Positions 22,138 to 28,722 of a stretch of DNA of 31,934 nucleotides are shown piece by piece. Source of the DNA: an uncultured Bacteroidales bacterium (lineage in GTDB: Bacteria > Bacteroidota > Bacteroidia > Bacteroidales > UBA3824). The translations under genes were made by a program, and so were the position numbers. Location: the NCBI GenBank assembly GCA_937877455.1, contig CALFIU010000105.1:1-31934 (forward strand), read 5' to 3'. Numbering within the stretch: the first letter of the stretch is position 1; each line of letters begins with the position of its first letter. The notes beneath the pieces are model-generated. The model was not told the origin of the DNA. It made no database searches and saw nothing but the letters and a program-made list of their open reading frames with translations.

Positions 22138-22521
22138 TTACTTGAACATCTCCTCGATTATCGAGATTTTGGTCTGCACGTATTCCGGCTGCTTCGTTTC
22201 TGTCTTGCCGTTGCGGAGTGCGCAGACTATCTCGTTGAACTTGCAGTTGATCATACTTGGGCTGGCGTTTTGGTACACCCACGAGTTGACGGTCTGCAAT
22301 CCCGACAGCATCTTTGCCCAAAGGATGAGTATCGAGTCGTTGTCGCTTGCGCTGCCAGTGGCGTGGCAGAGTTGCACGAGGTTCTTGTACACCATGTCTA
22401 TCTGCGCCATCTCCTTCGCCGTCCAAACGAACGGAAGCATTTTTTTCTCCATGTACCACTTGTGGAAGGTGTCCACCATCTCCTTGTGGATTGGGTTTTT
22501 CATCTTGATTGTCTTTGCCAT
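22138..22521 (-). CDS. Early-operon protein of unknown family, second of a conserved pair
   Basis: A 127-residue helical protein from the ATG at 22521 (MAKTIKMKNPIHKEMVDTFH). It is homologous to 28914-29330 of the second element: KWYMEKKMLPFVWTAKEMAQ against EWYNNRNGVPVQYSSQNAYV, and DNDSILILWAKMLSGL against SDDAILGMWQRLLEYL. In both elements it directly precedes the larger partner gene. The function is unknown, and the conserved tryptophans and helix pattern do not match a family I can name. Confidence 0.7.
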   Translation of the reverse strand: MAKTIKMKNPIHKEMVDTFHKWYMEKKMLPFVWTAKEMAQIDMVYKNLVQLCHATGSASDNDSILILWAKMLSGLQTVNSWVYQNASPSMINCKFNEIVCALRNGKTETKQPEYVQTKISIIEEMFK

Positions 22522-22597
22522 AGCAATTTGTTGATTTGTTGATTTTCGATTATTACGGAGCGTAAACAAGTTACGCCCCTACATTGTCAATTGTCAA
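22522..22597. repeat. Gene-junction spacer carrying a palindromic unit
   Basis: GATTTGTT-type and AATTGTC-type units flank an imperfect palindrome at 22557-22579 (GGAGCGTAA, loop ACAAG, TTACGCCCC). On the minus strand the block reads GTAGGGGCGTAACTTG onwards, the look of a dispersed intergenic palindrome rather than of phage sequence. Confidence 0.7.
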
Positions 22598-23257
22598 TTA
22601 CTTGACATCTGTAATCGACAGCGGGATAGGCGCCCATTCGCCGTTCTTGTCTTCGCGCTGCCACGCCCTGACAAACTGTTTGCTCTGTATCGGCGCGTAG
22701 GCATCCATAATGATTTCAACGCCTTCCTTGAATCTCTCGTCCTCGATGCGGTCTGCCATTTGGCGGAGCTGCAAGACGCGGCTCGCTTTGAGGTTGCCCT
22801 TCTGGTCTTTGGAGAGGAGTTTTAGCACCATGTCAACGAGTGCCTTGGTCTCGTCGTCCTTGGCAAGTCCGCTGATGTACTCCTTGATGAGCGCGATGCC
22901 GTCGTTTACGGTGTCCTTGTAGTTGTCGAGGACATAGAAGCCGAGTTCTATGCGCATCTTGCCGTCGCTTGTGGTGAAAGTGTGTCCCCTCTGTCCGTCC
23001 TTTGTCATCTTCATGATGTCCTTTTTCATGTCGAGGAGCGTCTTGAAGTTGTCGAAGATTGCCTTTTTGAGACCTGAGAGTTGCTCGCTGAGGTCCACGA
23101 GTTCCGGGATGGTCGCCGCAACCTGTTCGTCTATCATCTTGTTGAATGTCTCGAGGTTTGCCTTGCGCTCCTCACGCGCCTGTTTTGCGGCCTTTGCCGC
23201 CTTGAATGCCTCGTACTCTGCGAGTTCGTCGGCTGTCATTGTTACTGTGTTTTCCAT
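22598..23257 (-). CDS. DUF3164-family early protein
   Basis: A 219-residue protein of the DUF3164 family found in Mu-like phages. It shows a charged helical start (ADELAEYEAFKAAKAAKQAR), then LSGLKKAIFDNFKTLLDMKK, a central beta region GQRGHTFTTSDGKMRIELGF, and then QKGNLKASRVLQLRQMADRI, all typical of this family. The C-terminus has QFVRAWQREDKNGEWAPIPL. The function is unknown. Linkage to transposition genes in many Mu-like phages suggests a role in replication or in protection of phage DNA. It lies between the 47-residue membrane peptide and the conserved pair. Confidence 0.88.
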   Translation of the reverse strand: MENTVTMTADELAEYEAFKAAKAAKQAREERKANLETFNKMIDEQVAATIPELVDLSEQLSGLKKAIFDNFKTLLDMKKDIMKMTKDGQRGHTFTTSDGKMRIELGFYVLDNYKDTVNDGIALIKEYISGLAKDDETKALVDMVLKLLSKDQKGNLKASRVLQLRQMADRIEDERFKEGVEIIMDAYAPIQSKQFVRAWQREDKNGEWAPIPLSITDVK

Positions 23258-23294
23258 ATTATTTAATGATTTAATGATTTGTTGATTGAGTGAA

Positions 23295-23438
23295 TTAGAG
23301 AATCACGATTGCGTTTGCTGTTGTGGCGGCTATTGTAACCACCCACTTTGCGATTGCGGCGATGTACCGCATTTTGCTGCCCGGATTGGCGTCGGCGCAC
23401 TTGTATGCGTCCTCGAAGGTGTCGAATTCTTTTTCCAT
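23295..23438 (-). CDS. 47-residue membrane peptide
   Basis: A short gene between the GemA-like and DUF3164 genes, from the ATG at 23438. The N-terminal half is soluble (MEKEFDTFEDAYKCADANPG) and the C-terminal half is one hydrophobic helix (WVVTIAATTANAIVIL). It fits between its neighbours with an 8-base gap upstream and a repeat spacer downstream, which supports it as a real gene. A small inner-membrane protein of the early operon might act in exclusion or lysis timing. That is speculation. Confidence 0.6.
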   Translation of the reverse strand: MEKEFDTFEDAYKCADANPGSKMRYIAAIAKWVVTIAATTANAIVIL

Positions 23439-23445
23439 GATGATT

Positions 23446-23883
23446 TCAATTTTTATTTGTCAGTTTCTTCATTTTGTTGAACATTGCGCTGATTTTTACC
23501 AGCGTCTCTATCGGAATACGGTCGAATAGTTCGTCGATGTCGGCTCCTGCGGTTGCCATGCCGGATGCCTTCACCGCCGCGCCTTTGGCGTATTCCACCT
23601 TGGCGTATTGCGCCCACGTGGCGAAGCCCTCTTTGTTGGCTTCCAAGTAGCCGATTGCCGCGCCGATTACGCGCTTTCTCGCCTTGTTTTCGGGCGTGTT
23701 GTGCAGTTCCGCGCCCAAGGCTATTATCAACTTGGTAAGCTCCGCAATTGAGAGGTCTTTGCTCGACTCTACGTCGTACTGTGCGAGCATCGCCTTGCGC
23801 GTCTCCTCGTCCAAGCCCAGCCGACGGCACATTGTGTGGTACTTCCGTACCAGCACCTTTTTCTGTTCTGATTTGTTTTCCAT
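23446..23883 (-). CDS. GemA/gp16-like regulatory protein (DUF1018)
   Basis: A 145-residue protein from the ATG at 23883 (MENKSEQKKVLVRKYHTMCR). The N-terminal part has the GemA pattern: KYHTMCRRLGLDEETRKAML, then ESSKDLSIAELTKLIIAL. The C-terminal half (RKRVIGAAIGYLEANKEGFA, DELFDRIPIETLVKISAM) is helical as in the family. In Mu, GemA changes host gene expression and DNA topology during development. The residues before the chosen ATG are junction repeat, so this start is favoured. Confidence 0.82.
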   Translation of the reverse strand: MENKSEQKKVLVRKYHTMCRRLGLDEETRKAMLAQYDVESSKDLSIAELTKLIIALGAELHNTPENKARKRVIGAAIGYLEANKEGFATWAQYAKVEYAKGAAVKASGMATAGADIDELFDRIPIETLVKISAMFNKMKKLTNKN

Positions 23884-23929
23884 AGTTATTTGTGGATTTG
23901 TTGAATTTTTAATTTTCAATTGTCAATTA

Positions 23930-24547
23930 TCAAATGTTGTTAGTTGTTTCTATGATCCCCTTTTGCCATACAGGGAAACTCACCGCCGGGTTCTCGGAGT
24001 AGCGTCCCTTTGAGTAGGCACTGTAGCCCGCCACCTTGATTTTCACGCTTGCCAAGTAGAGAAGTCGGGTAGCGTCCAGTCCCAGCGGGTTGCCCTTGTC
24101 TTCCTGCGAGACAAAGATGAAAGACTTTCTCGGAAACTGCTTTGTTATTGCCTCCGCCTGTGCGTAGCTCCATCCGCTCATCTGGATGGAGTCCACTATC
24201 ACAAACTTGCCGCTGCGCTGACGTTTGAGCCGCTCGGTGAGTTCGTCGTAACTCTCTATCACCGTGGTGTAACTGCCGTGGTGCTCCTTCATATTGAAGT
24301 CTTGCAGCCTTTTTTGATAACTCTTGCTGATGCCCTCCTCGTAGCCCACATACACCACACGGTCTATCTTGGCAAGTTCCTTGGCGAGTTGCATCACAAA
24401 ACTGCTTTTGCCGCTGCCGCTCGCGCCCCATATCAGCCAAGTGTCGTTGTCTGCCGGTACGCCAAACACTTCGCGCCACCTCTCGCCCCATCCAAGGTCG
24501 GGGAACTTCCTCTCCAAAATCTCCTCTGTCGAATAACTACGCTTCAT
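23930..24547 (-). CDS. RecA-superfamily ATPase in the transposition module
   Basis: A 205-residue P-loop ATPase from the ATG at 24547 (MKRSYSTEEILERKFPDLGW). Walker A is GASGSGKSS (about residues 42-50). An acidic YVGYEEG follows the second strand, as in RadA/KaiC/DnaB-type cores. Walker B is FVIVDSIQ (about 115-122), and a sensor-like FIFVSQEDKG (about 147-156) leads to LGLDATRLLYLASVKIKVAG, the position where RecA-like proteins have their membrane- or DNA-facing strand. It is next to the MuB-like gene but is not a MuB copy. Its role in replicative transposition is unknown. Confidence 0.82.
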   Translation of the reverse strand: MKRSYSTEEILERKFPDLGWGERWREVFGVPADNDTWLIWGASGSGKSSFVMQLAKELAKIDRVVYVGYEEGISKSYQKRLQDFNMKEHHGSYTTVIESYDELTERLKRQRSGKFVIVDSIQMSGWSYAQAEAITKQFPRKSFIFVSQEDKGNPLGLDATRLLYLASVKIKVAGYSAYSKGRYSENPAVSFPVWQKGIIETTNNI

Positions 24548-24574
24548 TTCCAATTATGAATTATGAATTATGAA

Positions 24575-25453
24575 TTACGAATTTTGAATTGACTTTTGTA
24601 TTTCCGTAAACAGCCTTCTGAGATGGCCGCCGCTTTTCACCACAAGAGCGCGGATGTCGGCTCCGTCGGGGGCGTTGCCCCTCGCCACGGTCTCCGCCTG
24701 TGCGTTGAGGAACTGCCGGCGTTCCTTCTCGCTGTCGGGCGTTACGCGGGTGTAGCGGTTGCCGTAGCGGTTGAATATTTCGGCATAGCCGACCTTCTTG
24801 CAGTTGATGGAGCGCGAAATCTTCTCCCTCAGCCCCTCCGCGCCGAGCATATACCATCCGCAGTTGTTTTCGCCCGCGCCGTTCCAAAGGGCTTTGAGTT
24901 CAAGGAAGGCGTCGTATTGGAGGTCGCCCGCCTCGTCGAGGATTATGAGCGGCTGCTCCAAGGTGCGCAGGTAGTATTTGAGGTCGTCATAAACGTCAGC
25001 ATAGCGTCCAGTGCTGCCAACGCCAAACTCCTTGGCTATGCCGCGTATGAAACGCTGCTTGCTTTTCACCTGGCTGCAATCCACGTACACGGTGTTTTTG
25101 TGAGTACGTGCATAGTATTGCGCCGTGTAGGTCTTGCCGATGCCCGCCTCGTCGCAGAATATGCCGCCGGTGGAGTTCACGCGCGCAAAGTCGAGGCTCG
25201 CCGTGATGTACTGGAACGTCGGGGTGCTTACTGTCTTCCACTGCACCTCCCTGCCGAGCATCACGTTGAGACGCCTTGCGATGGTTATCCAATTGGCATC
25301 CGAAAGTTGTCCTTCGGTGTTGCCCTTCTTGATGTTGGAGTATGCGCTCGCCGTGATGCCGAGTGCGGCGGCGTGCTTGGCGTCGCTCGGATAGTTGGTG
25401 CGGTTGGTCTTCACCGCCTCGATGATCTTGGTCTTTTGCTCGTTTGTAATCAT
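24575..25453 (-). CDS. MuB-like AAA+ ATPase, transposition target activator
   Basis: A 292-residue protein. An N-terminal helix-turn-helix (AAALGITASAYSNIKKGN, about 27-44) is followed by an AAA+ core: Walker A GIFCDEAGIGKTYTAQ (about 95-110), then YVDCSQVKSKQRFIRGIAKE, Walker B PLIILDEAGD (about 163-172) and a C-terminal helical domain. This is the layout of MuB, which coats target DNA and activates MuA. It follows the transposase gene as in Mu. The last residues (SIQNS) are written in junction repeat. Confidence 0.92.
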   Translation of the reverse strand: MITNEQKTKIIEAVKTNRTNYPSDAKHAAALGITASAYSNIKKGNTEGQLSDANWITIARRLNVMLGREVQWKTVSTPTFQYITASLDFARVNSTGGIFCDEAGIGKTYTAQYYARTHKNTVYVDCSQVKSKQRFIRGIAKEFGVGSTGRYADVYDDLKYYLRTLEQPLIILDEAGDLQYDAFLELKALWNGAGENNCGWYMLGAEGLREKISRSINCKKVGYAEIFNRYGNRYTRVTPDSEKERRQFLNAQAETVARGNAPDGADIRALVVKSGGHLRRLFTEIQKSIQNS

Positions 25454-25483
25454 TTTATAATGCTATTTTAATGTCGTTATCAT

Positions 25484-25519
25484 TCAATTACTTCAATCAC
25501 TTCAATTACTTCAATCACT
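25484..25519. repeat. Tandem 9-bp repeats TCAATYACT, four alternating units
   Basis: TCAATTACT and TCAATCACT alternate twice between the transposase stop and the MuB-like start. This is the same unit as at 6138-6173. Two related units occur inside the transposase gene at 25604-25621. Confidence 0.9.
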
Positions 25520-25521
25520 TG

Positions 25522-27537
25522 TCAGAAGTCTGCCAATGCCCTTGCGGCGTAATCTTCGGAGAGGAAGTCTTGCGTGTCGCCGACATCCTCCGGCGGTTCG
25601 TCTTCAATTACTTCAATTGCTGCCTCCGCCTCCGTGTACTCCGTGTCTCCGTGAGGGCATCTCTCCGACACGCCCACCGCCGCAATCTCATTGTCCTTTA
25701 CATACGCATCAAACTTGGCTATCTTTTTACGCTGCTCCACGAATGCCGCCTTGTCTGCCTCCGTCTGCTCGGCCTCCGCCGTGTTGAATGTCTGTATCTT
25801 GTCCAATCGGTCTATCAAATTGCCGTCCTGGTAGATATATACATCTGTGGGTTCGCCGTTGTCGTCCGTCAGGTAGTATGCCGTTACCTTGTAGTCGTTG
25901 GGCTTCAAGGCTTCAAGCACCTTGGTGTCGGATAGCCACCATTCCTGATGCGCCACGCGGCAATACGAATTGCGCCTTACGCTCGTCTCCACCTTCTCGC
26001 CGATGTACTTGGCAAGCACCGCCTTGTTGACAGGCTGCAAAGTGGGGTTCATATTGTTTTTAAGCACGTCGAGGCGTGTCATTCCGGGGTATTTCTTTTG
26101 GTTTGGGTGCAGCGAGTTGTTGAACTCCTCGATGTCCTTGATGTCGTCCGCTATCAGTTCCTCCCAAGTGTAGTACTGCTTGTCTTCGTAGGTGTCGTTG
26201 TAGGAGTCGGACACCTTCACCGCCTCCGTCCTGTATTGCCGTGTCTTGGCGTAGAATCGTCCGATGCCGAGGTGGTTCTTATGTTCGATGGAGCGTTTCT
26301 TTGCGCCGTTCATAGCCTCGGCGAACTTCTCCTGCGAGTTCTGCGGGGCGCAAAACCTCACGAAGGGGAACATCTCGCCCGCTTTCAGGAAACTGTCTTT
26401 CCACTGGCTCATCAAGTGGTTTTCCACCTCCACCTGTGCGGGACACATCCATCCGTTGCGGTCTATCATACGGAACATGCTGCGGAACATATCCACCACC
26501 AAGTCGGTGTTCTTATACCTGTTGTAGGCGTAGCCCACCACGCACTGGCTCGCCACGTCGTATGCGTAGTACGCTTTGGGGCGTATCTTGGTGTCTTTGA
26601 GTTTGCGCGGCAGGTCGCGGTCGTCGAATGAAATCTTAGAGAACGAAAACTCCGGCGCGTGCCTGTGCATATACGGTTTCTGCTCGTGCATAAAGGTGGT
26701 CCACGACGACAGTTTATGCTCAATAAGTACGCGGTTTTTGGGCGCATTGAGTATGTTGCTTATAGTGGTCTCGCTAAGGGTCTTTGGGTCGCCCTTCTTG
26801 TCGGTGAAGTTTTCCGGATCCATCACCTCGCCTGTCTCGGGGTCGTAACAGTCGAGTTCGCCGCATACAAACATATTGTACATCTCCGCCACGCTCGTAT
26901 TGAAAGGCTTGTTGGGCAGGGTGGCCAATCCGAGTATCAGCCGCTCCGTCTTAACGTCCACTTTCCTTGCGCTCTGGTTGCCGTATTTGCCGCTTATCAG
27001 TGCCTTGTAGCCTTCCTTTTGGTATTGCACCGCCTTCTTGCGGAAGCGCATAATGCTTTCGGGCAGCGTGTGACCGGTCTTCGCTTGCAGGATGTTGATG
27101 GCTGCGCTCATCTTCTCCCACGAATATTTGCCGCCAAAGACCTTCTGCGCCGCAGCCGCATTGTTGTAGAGTTGTATGCAGCAATTGAGCGTGCTCGCGT
27201 TGATGCTGTATTCTCGTATCTTGTCCGCGCTCAGTTGTACGCCGGTGTTGGCCTTGTCGGAGTAGAACGCCACCGCGTTCTGGTCGTAATGGTAATTGTC
27301 CATCACGTAGCCTTCGAGAAGTATGCCCGCGCCGCTGGGGTATTTCTTGTCCACCAACTCCTTCACCCTGCAAGGCAGCGAGTCCACGTCGATAAGTGCG
27401 CTCACTCCCTTGCCGCCTCCGCGACGGGCTATCCTGATGGAGCCGCGATTTACGAGTTTGTCGTAATTGTGCCTCGACACCCCGCAGGACTCCAACTCCT
27501 CTACTCCCATACAAAGTTTTCCACCGTAATACACCAT
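25522..27537 (-). CDS. MuA-like DDE transposase
   Basis: About 671 residues from the ATG at 27537 (MVYYGGKLCMGVEELESCGV). An upstream ATG at 27582 would overlap the previous gene. An N-terminal DNA-binding region (about 1-60, VSRHNYDKLVNRGSIRIARR) is followed by helical domains. The RNaseH-like core has SFDDRDLP (about residue 304), AYYAYDVASQCVVGYAYNRY, then VEVENHLMSQW (about 371), and NSQEKFAEAMN with its glutamate 35 residues further on. The second acidic residue is therefore glutamate, not the usual aspartate. The C-terminal tail contains repeat-derived codons (CPHGDTEYTEAEAAIEVIED). It carries out strand transfer with the MuB-like ATPase. Confidence 0.92.
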   Translation of the reverse strand: MVYYGGKLCMGVEELESCGVSRHNYDKLVNRGSIRIARRGGGKGVSALIDVDSLPCRVKELVDKKYPSGAGILLEGYVMDNYHYDQNAVAFYSDKANTGVQLSADKIREYSINASTLNCCIQLYNNAAAAQKVFGGKYSWEKMSAAINILQAKTGHTLPESIMRFRKKAVQYQKEGYKALISGKYGNQSARKVDVKTERLILGLATLPNKPFNTSVAEMYNMFVCGELDCYDPETGEVMDPENFTDKKGDPKTLSETTISNILNAPKNRVLIEHKLSSWTTFMHEQKPYMHRHAPEFSFSKISFDDRDLPRKLKDTKIRPKAYYAYDVASQCVVGYAYNRYKNTDLVVDMFRSMFRMIDRNGWMCPAQVEVENHLMSQWKDSFLKAGEMFPFVRFCAPQNSQEKFAEAMNGAKKRSIEHKNHLGIGRFYAKTRQYRTEAVKVSDSYNDTYEDKQYYTWEELIADDIKDIEEFNNSLHPNQKKYPGMTRLDVLKNNMNPTLQPVNKAVLAKYIGEKVETSVRRNSYCRVAHQEWWLSDTKVLEALKPNDYKVTAYYLTDDNGEPTDVYIYQDGNLIDRLDKIQTFNTAEAEQTEADKAAFVEQRKKIAKFDAYVKDNEIAAVGVSERCPHGDTEYTEAEAAIEVIEDEPPEDVGDTQDFLSEDYAARALADF

Positions 27538-27560
27538 CTTAGTTCGCTTTTTCAGATATG

Positions 27561-27785
27561 TTATGCCTTTTGTTCGTCGCACACTTTCACCTCCATCTTT
27601 ACAGCCCCCCGTTCGAGGGCTATCCTACGTATTTTATAAGCATTCACGCTCATATCGGTGTAGTTGAGAGCGCGGCACACGGATGGGAGGCTGCAAGGCA
27701 GCCCGCTCTTCTTGACTATCCTTGCCACCTCGCGTCGCAGTTCTTTGTCCGCCTCGATGAAATATTTAATTTTTGTGTTTTCCAT
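27561..27785 (-). CDS. Small first gene of the early operon, possible DNA-binding protein
   Basis: A 74-residue protein from the ATG at 27785 (MENTKIKYFIEADKELRREV). Upstream codons run through the operator, so the longer frame is rejected. The C-terminal half (GLPCSLPSVCRALNYTDMSV, then NAYKIRRIALERGAVKM) can form a helix-turn-helix. It is in the position of ner, the small early regulator of Mu. It is a different protein from Mu Ner, so the functional parallel is only by position. Confidence 0.65.
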   Translation of the reverse strand: MENTKIKYFIEADKELRREVARIVKKSGLPCSLPSVCRALNYTDMSVNAYKIRRIALERGAVKMEVKVCDEQKA

Positions 27786-27807
27786 TTTTTTACTATTTTT
27801 ACGCCGT

Positions 27808-27861
27808 GTTGAAATTATTTCAACGCTGCAAATATTACAGATTCCTGTAATAACTACCAAA
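27808..27861 (-). promoter_or_regulatory. Early promoter with two palindromic operators
   Basis: On the minus strand TTTG (27861-27858), 20 bases, then TAATATTTG (27837-27829) form the early promoter; the -7 box has one extra base. A perfect palindrome TATTACAG-ATTC-CTGTAATA (27833-27852) lies between the two boxes. A second palindrome GTTGAAAT-T-ATTTCAAC (27808-27824) lies at the start site. Both fit repressor-binding sites that block early transcription. The repressor gene diverges from here. Confidence 0.7.
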
Positions 27862-27874
27862 TTTTTTTGAAAGA

Positions 27875-28273
27875 ATGGCTTTAAATGATATTACAGAGCG
27901 GTTTTTAAATACAGTATCTTGGCTTATAAACGAAAGAATAGTCCAAGATAAGAAGGATTTAGCGGTTAATTTGGGCATTAGTACCTCATTAATGACCGAA
28001 ATAACCAAAGGTAGAAGTAATATAGGTGTAGTACCGATAAAGAATATTGTAGTAAAATACAATATTTCCGCCGAATGGCTTCTTACTGGCAACGGTTCGA
28101 TGTTGAAGACACCAACGACATCCGAACCGCCTTGTAATCCTGTTGTAACGCCGTTGGAAGACGGCGAAAAGGGCAGTATGCTCGACACCATCAACACACA
28201 GGCGCATATTATCAAGGATTTGACCGCCAAGATCGCCACCCTTGAATCCCGTCTTGGTCAAAACGAAGCGTAG
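27875..28273 (+). CDS. XRE-type repressor of lysogeny
   Basis: A 132-residue protein. The N-terminal helix-turn-helix covers about residues 27-48 (DKKDLAVNLGISTSLMTEIT), followed by KGRSNIGVVPIKNIVVKYNI and a WLLTGNG motif (near 69-75). This is the usual pattern of Bacteroidetes phage XRE repressors. A proline/threonine linker and a C-terminal coiled coil (HIIKDLTAKIATLESRLGQ) for dimerisation follow. It diverges from the early operon across the two palindromes and very probably binds them. Confidence 0.85.
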   Translation: MALNDITERFLNTVSWLINERIVQDKKDLAVNLGISTSLMTEITKGRSNIGVVPIKNIVVKYNISAEWLLTGNGSMLKTPTTSEPPCNPVVTPLEDGEKGSMLDTINTQAHIIKDLTAKIATLESRLGQNEA

Positions 28274-28471
28274 CCTACCCCCTTCCCGGTGAGCCGAAAA
28301 AGGGCATTTTGAGAGTTTTTGCCCGATTTCTCGTGTAATGCGCTTATTGTCAGAATATTGCGTCGAAACTCCGCAAAACAACTCATTTTGTTTTCTGTAT
28401 TGTTCGTTTTTGAACTCGTCAGAAAACCGCCTTTTTGTTCGTCAACTCGCCACCCCCTGAAAATACGGTTT

Positions 28472-28530
28472 TGTCCGTCCAAGTTGTTTTATTTGTCCGT
28501 CCAAACTGTCCGTCCTACTGTCCGTCCAAA
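28472..28530. repeat. Four TGTCCGTCC direct repeats
   Basis: Copies start at 28472, 28494, 28507 and 28519 (TGTCCGTCCAA in three, TGTCCGTCCTA in one), 22, 13 and 12 bases apart. They lie between the repressor gene and the terminator near the right end. No gene is seen in 28274-28722 apart from this cluster, the terminator and the end site. The cluster may be a binding array, for example an enhancer for transposition or the binding site of a regulator. Confidence 0.75.
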
Positions 28531-28533
28531 CAC

Positions 28534-28588
28534 AAAAAGCGGCTGTTTTGCCATACTGTCATCAGCACAGCAAAACAGCCGCTTTTTT
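28534..28588. terminator. Strong bidirectional intrinsic terminator
   Basis: GCGGCTGTTTTGC (28539-28551) pairs perfectly with GCAAAACAGCCGC (28570-28582), flanked by five A and six T. It insulates the repressor transcript from the flanking DNA, and the early side from outside transcription. Confidence 0.9.
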
Positions 28589-28678
28589 CAATGATTATTA
28601 ATTACTTAGCCCAATTAACCGTTATTCGCATTTACCCGCCCATATTCAGGCAAAAATTCACATAAAATTCATTATAAT

Positions 28679-28693
28679 GAACATTTCGTTTTG
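28679..28693. promoter_or_regulatory. Transposase end-binding site R1
   Basis: GAACATTTCGTTTTG is the exact reverse complement of 692-706 and lies 29 bases from the inferred right terminus. I found no second clear copy on the right, so the ends are asymmetric (two left sites, one obvious right site), as is usual for Mu-family ends. Confidence 0.65.
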
Positions 28694-28722
28694 AGGTGGG
28701 GTGTCCAGCGTTTTTCAAGGAA

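Larger units (their letters stand above)
642..28722. mobile_element. Mu-like transposable prophage, apparently complete
   Basis: The element encodes a MuA-type DDE transposase, a MuB-type ATPase, a GemA-like protein, a DUF3164 protein, a repressor and a full contractile-tail virion set. The boundaries come from three agreeing signs: a 5-bp direct repeat TTATT just outside each end, inverted termini TTCCTTRA (7 of 8 identical), and inverted copies of CAAAACGAAAYG. The outermost copy starts 28 bases from the left end and 29 bases from the right end. A 5-bp duplication is the expected product of Mu-family transposition. The end points are uncertain by about 3 bp because the direct repeat extends to 10 bp (GAATTATTTT). 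The termini do not begin with the TG of phage Mu. Confidence 0.82.

Noticed and set aside
24596..25471. 291-residue plus-strand frame opposite the MuB-like gene
   Set aside because: It is antisense to an ATPase gene with complete Walker motifs, so the frame is a by-product of codon use.
3988..25521. CRISPR array
   Set aside because: The repeated units are 7-9 bp, tandem and AT-rich, with no constant spacers of 30 bp and no cas genes.
26659..27639. 326-residue plus-strand frame opposite the transposase
   Set aside because: It is antisense to the MuA-like gene, with low-quality composition rich in histidine, valine and alanine.
28258..28594. Frames over the region between repressor and right end
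   Set aside because: They run through the TGTCCGTCC cluster and the perfect hairpin on either strand, and no protein features were seen.
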